This document shows positions 1-8,909 of a stretch of 64,000 nt of DNA, piece by piece. Source of the DNA: Thalassobaculum litoreum DSM 18839 (GTDB taxonomy: Bacteria; Pseudomonadota; Alphaproteobacteria; Thalassobaculales; Thalassobaculaceae); the NCBI RefSeq assembly GCF_900102465.1, contig NZ_FNBW01000016.1:62001-126000 (forward strand), written 5' to 3'. Within the stretch, counting starts at the first letter, position 1. Each line of letters starts with the position of its first letter. A program made the position numbers and the translations under genes. The notes under the pieces are model-generated. The model saw only the letters and a program-made list of their open reading frames with translations, did not search any database and was not told where the DNA came from.

Positions 1-467
1 CGGTGGTCCTGGGCCACGAGGCCGACACGGTGCGGGCCTCCCTGGCCGACCTGAAGCCGTCCTATGCGTATAACCCGGACTATGCCGAAGGTCTGTCGAC
101 CTCGATGAAGACCGGCATTGCCGCCGTGGGCGAGGACGTGGACGGCGCGATCATCTGCCTCGGCGACATGCCGATGGTCAGCACCGCCGTCATCGACCGG
201 ATGATCGCCGCCTTCGACCCGGTGGAGGGCCGCGCCATCGTCGTGCCGACCCGGCGCGGCAAGCGCGGCAACCCGGTGCTGTTCGCCAAGCGGTTCTTCG
301 AGGAGATGGGACGGGTGTCCGGCGATGTCGGCGCGCGCCACCTGATCGGCAATCACGAGGATCTGGCGGTGGAGATCGAGGTCGACGACGAATCGGTGCT
401 GACCGACATCGACACGCCGGAAGCCTTGGCCAAGGCCCGCGGGACCGAGCAGGGAAACGGCGGATGA
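1..467 (+). CDS. MocA/MobA-type nucleotidyltransferase, C-terminal part (5' end outside window)
   Basis: The reading frame is open from the first bases and lacks its N-terminus, so the nucleotide-binding GG-rich loop of the family is not visible. What remains has the hallmarks of the MobA/MocA NTP-transferase fold: a metal-binding GDMP motif at about residue 54 of the visible part, then PTRRGKRGNPV and a C-terminal DIDTPEAL segment. Family members transfer CMP or GMP to molybdopterin during molybdenum cofactor maturation. The small size and the GDMP motif favour a MocA-like cytidylyltransferase, but MobA cannot be excluded without the N-terminus. The stop codon overlaps the next ATG (ATGA), so the two genes are probably translated together. 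Confidence 0.8.
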   Translation, partial: VVLGHEADTVRASLADLKPSYAYNPDYAEGLSTSMKTGIAAVGEDVDGAIICLGDMPMVSTAVIDRMIAAFDPVEGRAIVVPTRRGKRGNPVLFAKRFFEEMGRVSGDVGARHLIGNHEDLAVEIEVDDESVLTDIDTPEALAKARGTEQGNGG

Positions 468-880
468 ACGACACCCTGTATCAGGACGAGATCGTCGCCC
501 TGGCCCGCGCCGGCCGCGCCCTGCCTCGTCTGGAGGCGCCGACCGTGAGCGCGCGGGTGGACAACCCGGTCTGCGGCGACCGGATCACCGTGGACCTGAC
601 CGTCGAGAACGGTGCCGTGACGGCCGTCGGCGCCAAGGTGCAGGGCTGCGCTCTGTGTCAGGCGTCCATCGCCGTCATCGCCGACAACGTGCTCGGCCAA
701 CCGGCGGACACCCTGCCCACGGTGGCCAAGGCGGTGGAGGATTATCTGGCGGGCAAGGGCGACACGCTGCCCTGGACGGCGCTGTCCGCCTTCTCCCCGG
801 TGCGGGCGGCGAAGTCGCGCTGGGAATGCGTGATGCTGCCGTTCCGCGCGGCCAACAAGGCGCTCGCCGAACAAGGCTGA
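464..880 (+). CDS. NifU/SufU-like iron-sulfur cluster scaffold protein
   Basis: This 138-residue protein matches the NifU N-terminal/SufU fold. The ligand set is visible: Cys37 and Asp39 in NPVCGD, Cys62 and Cys65 in GCALCQAS, and Cys122 in WECVML. Proteins of this type bind zinc or a nascent Fe-S cluster and accept sulfur from a cysteine desulfurase. No suf or isc genes are nearby. It overlaps the upstream MocA-like gene by four bases, which hints at a link with molybdoenzyme maturation, where Fe-S clusters are also needed. That link is inference from position only. Confidence 0.8.
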   Translation: MNDTLYQDEIVALARAGRALPRLEAPTVSARVDNPVCGDRITVDLTVENGAVTAVGAKVQGCALCQASIAVIADNVLGQPADTLPTVAKAVEDYLAGKGDTLPWTALSAFSPVRAAKSRWECVMLPFRAANKALAEQG

Positions 881-925
881 ACGGTAAGGGCCGGACGGGA
901 GGCCGAACGGCGATCCGGTCGGGCG

Positions 926-1342
926 TCAGCCCAGGATATCGAGGGTGGAGTCGAACAGCTCGTCGGCGGTGCGGATGGTGGCCAGATTGGCCTCGAACTG
1001 CTTCTGGGCGACGATCTGATCGACCGCTTCGCGCTCCAGCGACACGTTCGGCCGGTTCACCAGCCCGTCGCCATCGGCATCGGGCGCGTCCGGATCGTAG
1101 CGCTGGACGGAGACCGGATCGACGAGCTGCTGGGTGGACCGCACGCCGCCGGTCGTCGTCGTGCTGTCGACGGTCCGCTGCGGACGGAACAGGCTGTTGC
1201 CGGCGGCATCCGTCGTCTCGGTCGAGCCCCGGGGCGCGGCGACGCTCTCGAGATTCGCGACATTGGACGCCGACGTGTCGAACCGTCGGGTCGCCGCAGT
1301 GGCACCGCTCAGGGCGCTGTAGATGCCGTTGGTGATCGCCAT
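926..1342 (-). CDS. flagellar basal-body rod-like protein
   Basis: This 138-residue protein resembles small rod proteins of the FlgB/FlgC type. The N-terminus carries the amphipathic rod pattern with ASNVANLES (canonical ANIANxxT). The C-terminus, NVSLEREAVDQIVAQKQFEAN, resembles the FlgC/FlgE-type end that forms the D0 coiled coil. It is not in a flagellar operon: neighbours are a scaffold protein and an exported protein. It may be an orphan rod-like paralogue rather than the main FlgC. The start is an ATG with AGGA about eight bases upstream. Confidence 0.7.
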   Translation of the reverse strand: MAITNGIYSALSGATAATRRFDTSASNVANLESVAAPRGSTETTDAAGNSLFRPQRTVDSTTTTGGVRSTQQLVDPVSVQRYDPDAPDADGDGLVNRPNVSLEREAVDQIVAQKQFEANLATIRTADELFDSTLDILG

Positions 1343-1508
1343 GGTCGTATCCTAGCAGTCATCCGGTGCCCAATCTAGCGCACCGGCGGTTTAGATCGGG
1401 TTAACGCCCTTGCAGCCCTCTCACCCGGAAGAATCGTCACGGGGCCGCGCCGCCGCTATCATGGCGACCGTCATCCTTCGATTGTCCGGCACACGGAGCG
1501 CCACACAC

Positions 1509-2339
1509 ATGCCCCTGGCGAGGATCTTCCTCATCGTTCTGGCGATCCTCGCGGCGCTGCCTGTCCTGGGTGCACGGGAGGCGGTGGCCCAGCGCATCCA
1601 GTGGTACGTGGAGGTCCTCGACGACCCGATCAGCGGTCGGCCAATCCTGGAGGCGCGGATCCTGACGCGCGACGGTTATCGCTTCAGACTCATGCGGATG
1701 AAGGACAATTCGATCTGGGGCCAGTTCTCCCTGCCGCGCTCGTCCCAGGCCATGCTCACCCCCGACCGCCTGCCGATCTACCGCATCGACGAGAACGACC
1801 CGGTCGATCTGGAAGAACTGAAGGAACTGGAGGTCGGCGGCGATCCGACCCTGTACGCGGTCGCCGGCCGCGACGTGCAGTTCATCATCTGGGGCGACGC
1901 CCGCGAGGGATTCATTCCGCCGATCCTGCGCCAGATGATGCTCGGCGAGACGATCCACGTGACCTATTTCACCCTGCTGGGGGAACGCCAGTCGGCGGAG
2001 CTGACCCTGAACCGGGCCAATCAGGCGATCGCCCAGTTCCTGCGGGTGCGACCGCTCGATCCCGAGAAGGATTCGGTGGAGGACCAGACCCAGACCTTCT
2101 CCCTGATCGCCCGGCGCTTCACCGAACTGTGCGACGACATGCGCTTCAGCGGCAGCGAAAGCGACTACACCGCCTGCCGCAACACCTTCTACACCTGCTC
2201 CGAAGCGCCGGAGCAGACGGCCGAGAGCTTCAAGCAGTGTCTGGGGTTCGATCCCGCCATGCTGGAGGCCAGGGACGAGCCACCGGCGGCCGAGGGTGAC
2301 GCGGAGACCGCCGGCGCGCCGGAGACCAAGGCGAATTAG
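1509..2339 (+). CDS. exported protein of unknown function
   Basis: I do not recognise a family with confidence. From the chosen ATG the 276-residue product begins with a clear Sec signal peptide (hydrophobic core about residues 5-22, cleavage probably after AVAQ). A longer TTG or ATG start at 1410 or 1461 would put a polar extension in front of the signal. The mature part begins with a beta-rich half containing RDGYRFRLMRMKDNSIWGQF, which recalls IalB-like periplasmic proteins. A C-terminal segment follows with four cysteines (CDD, ACR, TCS, QCLG) that could form disulfides, and the tail is acidic and Ala/Glu-rich. Probably periplasmic. Confidence 0.55.
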   Translation: MPLARIFLIVLAILAALPVLGAREAVAQRIQWYVEVLDDPISGRPILEARILTRDGYRFRLMRMKDNSIWGQFSLPRSSQAMLTPDRLPIYRIDENDPVDLEELKELEVGGDPTLYAVAGRDVQFIIWGDAREGFIPPILRQMMLGETIHVTYFTLLGERQSAELTLNRANQAIAQFLRVRPLDPEKDSVEDQTQTFSLIARRFTELCDDMRFSGSESDYTACRNTFYTCSEAPEQTAESFKQCLGFDPAMLEARDEPPAAEGDAETAGAPETKAN

Positions 2340-2391
2340 TGGACGTCACTGACAGGCAGGGACGATCGGCAGGGCCGCCTGCCCGGACCGG

Positions 2392-3495
2392 TCAGACCGT
2401 GATGGAGACGAATTGGGGCGGCGGCGTGCGGCCGTCGAAGCCGGTGGAGGCTCGGCTGACCAGCCCGGCAATATTGAAGGCCGGCGGCTGGCGCGGGCCG
2501 GCGGGCGTGTCTTCTTCCTGGTCCGCCGCCGCCAGGGCTCCGAACCCGGACCCGTCCCCGCTGCGTTCCGAGGCGCCGATGGACTGTCCCCGATCACTGT
2601 CGGCGGCAGCCGGTCCGTCCGCGCCCTCGGCAGGGGCGGCGCCGTTGACCGCCGGGGTCGTGTCGACGGTCTGGCTCTCGACCGCCGGCTCGGACGCCCC
2701 CTCCTCGCCCTCGCCGCTGAGTTCGGCGCGGCGTTCGGCGGCGATCTCGGCCTGGGCCTGGCGTTCAAGAGCGGAGGCGGCGGAGGCGACTGACTTGTCC
2801 TGACCGGACGGATCGGCCGGCGCCAGGGCCGCGGCGCGGATCTGGCGCGCCTTCTGCAGGGTCGCTTCCGGATCGCCCTTCACCGGGGAGGTATCGATGG
2901 AGACCGAGCCGCCGACGGCATACTGCCGGCCGTCCGGTCCGCGCTGATAAGTGTAGGTCGGCGCGCCCGCATGGGCGCCGCCGGCCGCCGCGTGGGCGGC
3001 CTCGTGCTGGCGCACCTCGCGGTCGCGCTGTTGCAGCTCGCGGACGACCTGCTGTTCTTCCTCGCTGAGCTCGGTGCCGGCGGCAGCCTCTTCGGCGCTG
3101 GAGGAGGATTGGGCGGCGATTTCGGCCGCCTGGGCCGGATTGTCCGCAGAAGCGGCGGTCACGGTCCGCGCGGTCTCATCGGCCTGAAGACCGAAGGCCA
3201 CGGCCAGGGTGAACGGTCCGCCGCCGATCAGCGGTCGGCCCGGACGCAGCGGCTCGGCCTGCTGCCCCTGACTGGCCTGCCCGCTCCGGCCCGCCTGCCC
3301 GCTCCGCCCCGTCTGCCCCGGCGCATCGCGCGCGGCGGCATCGGCCCGGCTGTCCTGTCCCCTGTCCTGCGCCCGTCCGTTTCCCGACACCCCAGCGGAC
3401 TCGTCCTCGCGCGACCGCGGACCGATGCCCGAAGGCGGTCCGAGCGGCGGCAGATTCCCGGCTCCGATAGGGGTAAGAGGGGCGGTCGAGGTCAT
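2392..3495 (-). CDS. SprA-related putative metallopeptidase
   Basis: This protein of about 367 residues has a long Gly/Gln/Arg/Pro-rich, probably disordered N-terminal half. The conserved core follows, with a zinc-binding HEAAH motif at about residue 164 and then AGAPTYTYQRGPDGRQYAVGG and SIDTSPVKGDPEATL. This combination is typical of the SprA-related (CJM1_0395) putative metalloprotease family, often found near flagellar or surface genes. The C-terminal third is again low-complexity. A GTG start at 3513 would add six residues; the internal ATG is preferred because the GTG has no upstream Shine-Dalgarno. No signal peptide is visible. The substrate is unknown. Confidence 0.7.
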   Translation of the reverse strand: MTSTAPLTPIGAGNLPPLGPPSGIGPRSREDESAGVSGNGRAQDRGQDSRADAAARDAPGQTGRSGQAGRSGQASQGQQAEPLRPGRPLIGGGPFTLAVAFGLQADETARTVTAASADNPAQAAEIAAQSSSSAEEAAAGTELSEEEQQVVRELQQRDREVRQHEAAHAAAGGAHAGAPTYTYQRGPDGRQYAVGGSVSIDTSPVKGDPEATLQKARQIRAAALAPADPSGQDKSVASAASALERQAQAEIAAERRAELSGEGEEGASEPAVESQTVDTTPAVNGAAPAEGADGPAAADSDRGQSIGASERSGDGSGFGALAAADQEEDTPAGPRQPPAFNIAGLVSRASTGFDGRTPPPQFVSITV

Positions 3496-3668
3496 TCTGA
3501 CCAGGCACTCCACGGTTCACGGCCAGCGTATGCGGCCAAATCCACGACCAAGGTCGCGACGAAAATATCCCACTCTCCCACGGATCTCATAGCACGACTC
3601 GTCGGAAGATGCGAGAACACTGCTCCCGCCCACCATCCGGCGGCCCCTCCCCATTTCTGGCCGGCCCG

Positions 3669-4601
3669 ATGTCCTCCGCACTGCCCTATCTCGCTCCGCC
3701 CCTCTTCGTGCTGCTGTGGAGCTCCGCCTTCGTCGGCGCCAAGTTCGGCCTGCCCCATGCGGAGCCGATGACCTTCCTGGCGATCCGCTTCGCCCTGGTC
3801 ACCCTGCTGTTCGTCCTCATCGCCCGCGCCCTGTCGGCCCCCTGGCCGTCCAGTTGGCGCCAGGCGGGCCACATCGCCGTGGTCGGCGCCCTGGTTCAGG
3901 GCGTCTATCTCGGCGGCGTGTTCGTGGCGATCCATCGCGGCGTCCCGGCGGGGCTGGCGTCGCTCATCGTCGGCCTGCAGCCGATCCTCACGGCCGTCCT
4001 GGCCGGCCGGCTGCTGGGCGAGCGGACATCTGCGCGGCAATGGGGCGGACTGGTCCTGGGCCTCGCCGGCGTCGCCATGGTGCTGGGCGAGCGGATGGAA
4101 GCCGCCCATGTCGACGAGATCGGCCTGATGACCTGCATCGCAGGACTGGTCGCCATCAGCTTCGGCACCCTGCACCAGAAACGCTATGCCAGTTCCATGC
4201 ATGTGGCGTCGGGCAGCGCCATCCAGAACCTGACGGCGGCCGTCCTCACCGTCCTCGGCGCCCTGGCCTTCGAAGGCCTGCACGTGGAATGGGTACCCGC
4301 CTTCACCCTGTCGCTGACCTGGCTGACCGTCGTGGTGTCGATCGGCGCCTTCTCGCTGCTCATGATGATGATCCGCCTGGGCGAGGCGGTGAAGGTGGTC
4401 AGCCTGTTCTACATGGTACCGCCGACCACCGCCCTGCTGGCCTGGCTCGCCTTCGACGAGCGCATCGGCATCGTGGGCGCGGCCGGCATCGCCGTCACCG
4501 CCTTCGGGGTGGCCATGGTCGTGCGACCGGCGGCGAAGGCGGCCGAAGCGAAGGCGGCCGGGGCGAAGGTGGATGGGGCGAAGGGGGATGGCCGATCCTG
4601 A
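3669..4601 (+). CDS. DMT-superfamily EamA-type transporter
   Basis: This 310-residue inner-membrane protein has about ten hydrophobic helices arranged as two EamA repeats, opening with LWSSAFVGAKFGLP, a motif typical of RhaT/EamA exporters. The substrate cannot be read from sequence; relatives export amino acids or other metabolites. The start is placed at the ATG just before the first membrane helix; an upstream ATG at 3609 would add a polar 20-residue extension. The C-terminal tail (about 25 residues) is a hydrophilic Ala/Lys-rich stretch encoded by a 15-base tandem repeat. Confidence 0.8.
   Translation: MSSALPYLAPPLFVLLWSSAFVGAKFGLPHAEPMTFLAIRFALVTLLFVLIARALSAPWPSSWRQAGHIAVVGALVQGVYLGGVFVAIHRGVPAGLASLIVGLQPILTAVLAGRLLGERTSARQWGGLVLGLAGVAMVLGERMEAAHVDEIGLMTCIAGLVAISFGTLHQKRYASSMHVASGSAIQNLTAAVLTVLGALAFEGLHVEWVPAFTLSLTWLTVVVSIGAFSLLMMMIRLGEAVKVVSLFYMVPPTTALLAWLAFDERIGIVGAAGIAVTAFGVAMVVRPAAKAAEAKAAGAKVDGAKGDGRS
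4533..4592 (+). repeat. 15-bp minisatellite, four copies, inside the 3' end of the EamA gene
   Basis: Four consecutive 15-base units each start with GCGAAGG (4533-4547, 4548-4562, 4563-4577, 4578-4592). The first two are nearly identical and the last two have drifted. Being a multiple of three, the array adds pentapeptides of the form AK-x-x-(E/G) to the protein tail, so copy number could vary without breaking the frame. Confidence 0.8.
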
Positions 4602-4645
4602 TTTCGGCGCTAAGTTAGATCTCCATCCTCGCCCCCAAAGGCTTC

Positions 4646-5836
4646 ATGTCAGATAAACCGCTCCCCCCGCCGATCTGGATCCTGATCGTCGCGACGGCCA
4701 CGGGTCCGCTCGCGCTGAACATCTTCGTGCCGTCGATGCCGGGTCTGGTGGACGTGTTCGACACCGACTACGCCATGGTGCAGCTCGCCCTGACTTCCTA
4801 TCTGGTCGCGGTCGGTGTGGCGCAGCTCGTCTACGGCCCGATCTCCGACCGGTTCGGCCGGCGCCCGGCCCTGCTCGGCGGGCTGATCGTCTATGCGTTC
4901 GCCAACATCGCCTGCATGTTCGCCTGGTCGATCGAGAGCCTGATCGCCGCCCGGGTGCTGCAGGCGATCGGCGGATGCGCCGGCATGGTGCTCGGCCGCG
5001 CGATCGTGCGCGACGTCTACGACCGCAACCGGGCGGCCAGCGCCATCGCCGTCATCACCATGGCCATGGCGGTGGCACCGGCGATGGGCCCGGCGATCGG
5101 CGGGCTGATCGACGCCCATTTCGGCTGGCAGGCCACCTTCCTGGTGCCGCTCGCCGTCGGGCTTCTGGTTCTTGCCGGCGCCTGGTTCCGCCTGAACGAG
5201 ACCAACACCCATCCGATCCCGACCATCGACGTCACGGCGATGCTGCGCAACTACGCCAGCCTGCTGCGGTCGCGCGCCTATATCGGCTATGCCGCCAATA
5301 CCGCCATGTCGGTCGGCGCCTTCTTCTCGTTCATCGCCGGCGCCCCCTACGTGATGATCGAGGTGCTGCATGCCGGGCCGGAGGTCTACGGCTTCTATTT
5401 CGTGCTGATCTCGGTCGGCTACATGACCGGCAACTTCCTGGCCAGCCGGCTGTCGAACAAGCTGGGCGTGGACCGCATGATTCCGCTCGGCGTCGGCGTC
5501 TCCCTGGTGGGCGCTGTCACCGGCTTCAGCCTGATGATGGCCGGGCTGGTGAACCCGGTGGTGGTGTTCGTTCCGATGTGCGTGGTCGCCATCGGCAACG
5601 GGCTGAGCCAGCCCAACGGCATCGCCGGGGCGGTCAGCGTGAACCCGACGATCGCCGGCGCCGCGTCCGGGTTGATGGGCTTCGGGCAGATGGTGATCGG
5701 CGCCTGCTTCACGGTGGCGGTCGGCTATTTCCAGAACGACCACGATCACGCGGCGATGTCGTCCATGATCCTGTTCGCCACGGTCAGCTCGTTGCTGTTC
5801 TACCTGCTGGCCCGCACGGCGCCGCGCGGGGAATGA
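4646..5836 (+). CDS. Bcr/CflA-family MFS drug exporter
   Basis: This 396-residue protein has twelve predicted membrane helices. The MFS motif A appears as GPISDRFGRRP between helices 2 and 3. The N-terminus (LNIFVPSMPGLVDVF) and the GRAIVRDVYDRNRAASA segment are characteristic of the Bcr/CflA drug-resistance branch. It probably exports a hydrophobic drug by proton antiport. It overlaps the next gene by ATGA and lies 44 bases after the EamA exporter, so the three may be co-transcribed. Confidence 0.85.
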   Translation: MSDKPLPPPIWILIVATATGPLALNIFVPSMPGLVDVFDTDYAMVQLALTSYLVAVGVAQLVYGPISDRFGRRPALLGGLIVYAFANIACMFAWSIESLIAARVLQAIGGCAGMVLGRAIVRDVYDRNRAASAIAVITMAMAVAPAMGPAIGGLIDAHFGWQATFLVPLAVGLLVLAGAWFRLNETNTHPIPTIDVTAMLRNYASLLRSRAYIGYAANTAMSVGAFFSFIAGAPYVMIEVLHAGPEVYGFYFVLISVGYMTGNFLASRLSNKLGVDRMIPLGVGVSLVGAVTGFSLMMAGLVNPVVVFVPMCVVAIGNGLSQPNGIAGAVSVNPTIAGAASGLMGFGQMVIGACFTVAVGYFQNDHDHAAMSSMILFATVSSLLFYLLARTAPRGE

Positions 5837-6348
5837 GCAGCCCGCCGCCCGACGATCTGGGCGCCCTGGCGGTCCGTATCGCCGGACGTCTGGCGGAGGC
5901 GGCGGACCGCCGCCATGGGGCTTGGCGTACCCCGGTGCTGGCCACTGTCACGCCTCAGGGACCGAGCGCCCGGGTGATCGTCCTGCGCGCGCTCGATGCC
6001 GATACCCGCCGCCTGGAGCTCTTCACCGACGCCCGCTCCGCCAAGGTCGGGGAGATCTCGGCGGATCCCCGGGTGGCGCTGACCTTCTGGGATCCCGAGA
6101 CGTCGGAACAGCTGCGCATGACCGGACAGGCGGAAACGATGGCGGATTCCGAGCGCGTCGCCGACCGATGGGCGGCGATCGGACCGGCCGGACACGCGCT
6201 CTACGACGGCGATGCGCGGCGGTTCGTGGTTCTGGACGTGGTCTGGAACCGCTGGGACTGGCTCTGGATCGGCGCCGATCCGCACCGGCGGGCCCGCTTC
6301 GTCTGGACGCCGGAGGGTCGCCTGGACGCGGCCTGGATCGCGCCCTGA
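5833..6348 (+). CDS. pyridoxamine 5'-phosphate oxidase-family protein
   Basis: This 171-residue protein has the split-barrel FMN-binding fold of the PNPOx family. Visible features are an early R-x-P-V-L-A-T segment, PSARVIVLRALD, ELFTDARSAKVGEI (typical phosphate/FMN contact region), and a C-terminal WNRWDWLWIG strand with a basic ending. It is shorter than true PdxH (about 210 residues) and lacks that enzyme's usual C-terminal block, so a general flavin reductase or heme/FMN-binding role is as likely as pyridoxal phosphate synthesis. Its ATG overlaps the stop of the MFS gene. Confidence 0.75.
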   Translation: MSSPPPDDLGALAVRIAGRLAEAADRRHGAWRTPVLATVTPQGPSARVIVLRALDADTRRLELFTDARSAKVGEISADPRVALTFWDPETSEQLRMTGQAETMADSERVADRWAAIGPAGHALYDGDARRFVVLDVVWNRWDWLWIGADPHRRARFVWTPEGRLDAAWIAP

Positions 6349-6387
6349 CGGATTAAACCCTGACGGATCGCGCCCGGACCCGACGTC

Positions 6388-7353
6388 CTAAACCGCCGCC
6401 TCGGAGAGTCGGGCGAGGCGGAACGCGCGCTGCCCCTTCACCGCCCGGTGGTTCGGCATCACCAGGATGCAGTCGTCATAGGGCGTGACGATCTCCTCGC
6501 CGCCATCGACGGCGATGACCGCGCCGGCCTTGTTGAAACGTTCCAGACCCTTGAAGTTCTCCGCGAAGAAGAAGTCGTCGGTGCGGATCGCGTAGCCGTG
6601 GGTCACGTCGGCAACGGTCACAGCCTCGACCGGCGCCGTGTGGCGGTGCGCTGCCAGGGTCTCGGCGCTGATCATGTCCAGCGCATGCAGGTACTGCAGC
6701 GCGGTGTCGATGGCCACGTCGGCGCTGGATTTCGCCCAGTGCTGACCGCATTCCACCAGACAGGCGATGCGGTCGGAGGCCGGGTCGTTGAACGGCGCGT
6801 ACTCGATCAGCCGCAGCCCCTCCACATGACCGGAGCCGCAGGCGATCATCGCGGGATAGCCGATCTGGCGGGTGAAGCGGCGCTCCTTCTCCAGGCCGTG
6901 GATCAGCATGATCGGGTCGGAATAGGTGCCCATGGAGTGGATGTCGAGCAGCCGCTCGACCCGGTCGTAGAGCGGCAGCAGTTCCCGCGCCCGGCGCAGT
7001 TCGACCGTGCTGTCCGATCCGTTGAGACGTTCCGGTGTCCAGACCCGGTTCATGTCCTCGTCGACGAAGCGCGTCTTGGTCGGGTGCGCCGGATCGAAGC
7101 GCAGATAGGCTTCCGGATTGACGAAGGCGACGGTCAGCTTGCCCCGGGTCGGCCGGATATCCTGCTTCATGAGGTAGTCGACCGCGATCGCCCCGCACAG
7201 CTCGTTGCCGTGGATGACCGCGTTGATCATCGCGTCGGGGCCCGGCTTGCCGGAATCGAAGGTATGGACGTAGTCGATGCCGGTATTGCCGGTCCGGTAC
7301 GCGGAGATGTCGGGCGCCTCCAGCTCGACCGGATAGGCATTCGTCGCGGACAT
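6388..7353 (-). CDS. succinylglutamate desuccinylase/aspartoacylase-family hydrolase
   Basis: This 321-residue protein belongs to the M14-like zinc hydrolases (AstE/AspA). The first zinc-binding motif is visible as HGNELCGA (His and Glu ligands at about residue 48), followed by NPEAYLRFDP and EDMNRVW. The third ligand lies in LLDIHSMGTYSDP. Family members remove acyl groups from N-acylated amino acids. The particular substrate is unknown. A strong AGGAGG lies five bases before the ATG. The gene stands alone and converges on the PNPOx-family gene. Confidence 0.8.
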   Translation of the reverse strand: MSATNAYPVELEAPDISAYRTGNTGIDYVHTFDSGKPGPDAMINAVIHGNELCGAIAVDYLMKQDIRPTRGKLTVAFVNPEAYLRFDPAHPTKTRFVDEDMNRVWTPERLNGSDSTVELRRARELLPLYDRVERLLDIHSMGTYSDPIMLIHGLEKERRFTRQIGYPAMIACGSGHVEGLRLIEYAPFNDPASDRIACLVECGQHWAKSSADVAIDTALQYLHALDMISAETLAAHRHTAPVEAVTVADVTHGYAIRTDDFFFAENFKGLERFNKAGAVIAVDGGEEIVTPYDDCILVMPNHRAVKGQRAFRLARLSEAAV

Positions 7354-7424
7354 GGGTGCCTCCTGGAAAAGGGGCGCCAGTCTGCGTCGCCGCCGCCCGT
7401 CAGGTAAACACCGATAATGCCGCG

Positions 7425-8906
7425 TCAGAACACGTAGATGTCGAAGACGTTCAGCGAGGCGGTGGAGTAGTTCGACAACGTCACCGAATTTCCGGCGCCC
7501 AGATCGATCACGACGTCGCTGCCCACCTGACTCGCCCGGTCGATGACGTCGGCGTCGGTGGCGATGCCGGTGCCGTTGATGTTCGCCTGAACCGCCAGAT
7601 AGTCGGTGAAATAGGTGAAGTCGGTGATCGTGTCGCTGCCGCCGTTGGACGTGAAGTAGAAGTAGTCGTAGCCGTCACCCCCGGTCAGGACGTCGTTGCC
7701 CAGGTTGCCGTAAAGGGCGTCGCCCCCCGCCCCGCCGGAGATCGTGTCGCTGTCCTGCCCACCATAGATCTTGTCGCTCTCGCTGCCGGCGACCAGCAGG
7801 TCGCCGCCGTGGTTGCCGTAGATCATGTCGACCCCCGCGCCACCGGAGATCGTATCCGAGCCCTCGCGATAGGCCAGCGTGGTGCCCGATCCGTAGGTCT
7901 GGGTCGCGCCGCCGTTCTGGCCGCCATACATCGTGTCGTTGCCGTCCCCACCCAGCATCAGATCGGTGCCGATATTGCCGTAGAGCAGGTCGTTGCCGGC
8001 GCCGCCGCTCAGCGTGTCCTCGCCGTTGCCGGCCATCACGCCGTCATCGCCGGCGCCGAGCTGGAACAGGTCGCTGCCGCCGGCGCCGAGGAAGTAGTTG
8101 ATCCCGGAATCGCCGGTGAAGATCTCGGCGGTGTCGGCGCCCCAGGTCACGTTGCCGATCGAGCCGACCGTGTCGGTCCCGTAGAGGTAGCGCACCGCCA
8201 TCACGTCGAGCCATCCAAGGCCCGAGGCATAGGTGGCCGAGCCGTCATAGTAGGACATCACCGTGGTGTCGGTGTTGTCGATCGACCCCGGCAGGAAGGG
8301 ACCCTCGGTGCCGGCGCTGTAGTTGCCGGGATGCTTCAGGCCGATCGCATGGCCGATCTCGTGCAGCATGGTGAGGTAGCCGTAATTCCCGACCTCCGGC
8401 GCGAGATTGTAGGAATAGTTGGTGGCGATCATCACGTCGCCGCCGATCTCGCTCGTCGAGGGGTAGTAGGCGTAGCCGGAGGATCCGGACTGGGAGTTCG
8501 CGCCGAAGCGGATCTGCCCGCCGGCACCGGCATCGGACACCTCGACGAAGGAGATATTCGCCACCGCGGCCCAGACATCCAGCGCGCTGCGGGCGGCGGC
8601 TTCCATCGCGCTGTTGAACGCCATGAAGCTGGAGTCGACCCCATGGTAGCTCGGCAGGCTGTCCATGAAGGAATAGGTCACGGTCGTGCCCACCCCCATC
8701 ATGCCGATGCCCCACTTGCTGCTGGTGCCGATCACCACGGTGTCGAGATTGCCGTCGCCCGACGTCTCCGACCCCGACAGCGCCTGACGCCCGTCGGTCG
8801 TCCCGGAGCCCAGAGCGGCGGCGGCGCTGCCCGAACTGTGCCCGTAACAGCCGCAGGACCCACAGGCACAGGCGGCGGCCAGGCCGGCTTCGATGGCGGA
8901 ACTCAT
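7425..8906 (-). CDS. serralysin-like M10 metalloprotease with RTX repeats
   Basis: This 493-residue secreted protease has the catalytic zinc site [11 protein letters not shown] at about residues 182-192 and the Met-turn TVMSYYD at about 217, as in the M10B serralysins. From about residue 260 it contains glycine/aspartate-rich RTX calcium-binding nonapeptides (for example [11 protein letters not shown]). The last residues, VFDIYVF, fit an uncleaved type I secretion signal. No T1SS genes are in the window. The N-terminus is unusual, with four cysteines in CACGSCGC at residues 13-20. It follows a small Sec-exported protein by three bases, so the two are probably co-transcribed. Confidence 0.9.
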   Translation of the reverse strand: MSSAIEAGLAAACACGSCGCYGHSSGSAAAALGSGTTDGRQALSGSETSGDGNLDTVVIGTSSKWGIGMMGVGTTVTYSFMDSLPSYHGVDSSFMAFNSAMEAAARSALDVWAAVANISFVEVSDAGAGGQIRFGANSQSGSSGYAYYPSTSEIGGDVMIATNYSYNLAPEVGNYGYLTMLHEIGHAIGLKHPGNYSAGTEGPFLPGSIDNTDTTVMSYYDGSATYASGLGWLDVMAVRYLYGTDTVGSIGNVTWGADTAEIFTGDSGINYFLGAGGSDLFQLGAGDDGVMAGNGEDTLSGGAGNDLLYGNIGTDLMLGGDGNDTMYGGQNGGATQTYGSGTTLAYREGSDTISGGAGVDMIYGNHGGDLLVAGSESDKIYGGQDSDTISGGAGGDALYGNLGNDVLTGGDGYDYFYFTSNGGSDTITDFTYFTDYLAVQANINGTGIATDADVIDRASQVGSDVVIDLGAGNSVTLSNYSTASLNVFDIYVF

Positions 8907-8909
8907 TGT

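Noticed and set aside
6340-6370. Direct repeat CCCTGACGGAT on both sides of TAAA
   Set aside because: An 11-base repeat at the 3' end of one gene, without further copies or symmetry, is probably a small local duplication.
7640-8100. Repeated Gly/Asp-coding units that could be mistaken for a CRISPR or DNA repeat array
   Set aside because: The repeats are degenerate at DNA level and keep the reading frame of RTX nonapeptides. There are no unique spacers and no cas genes.
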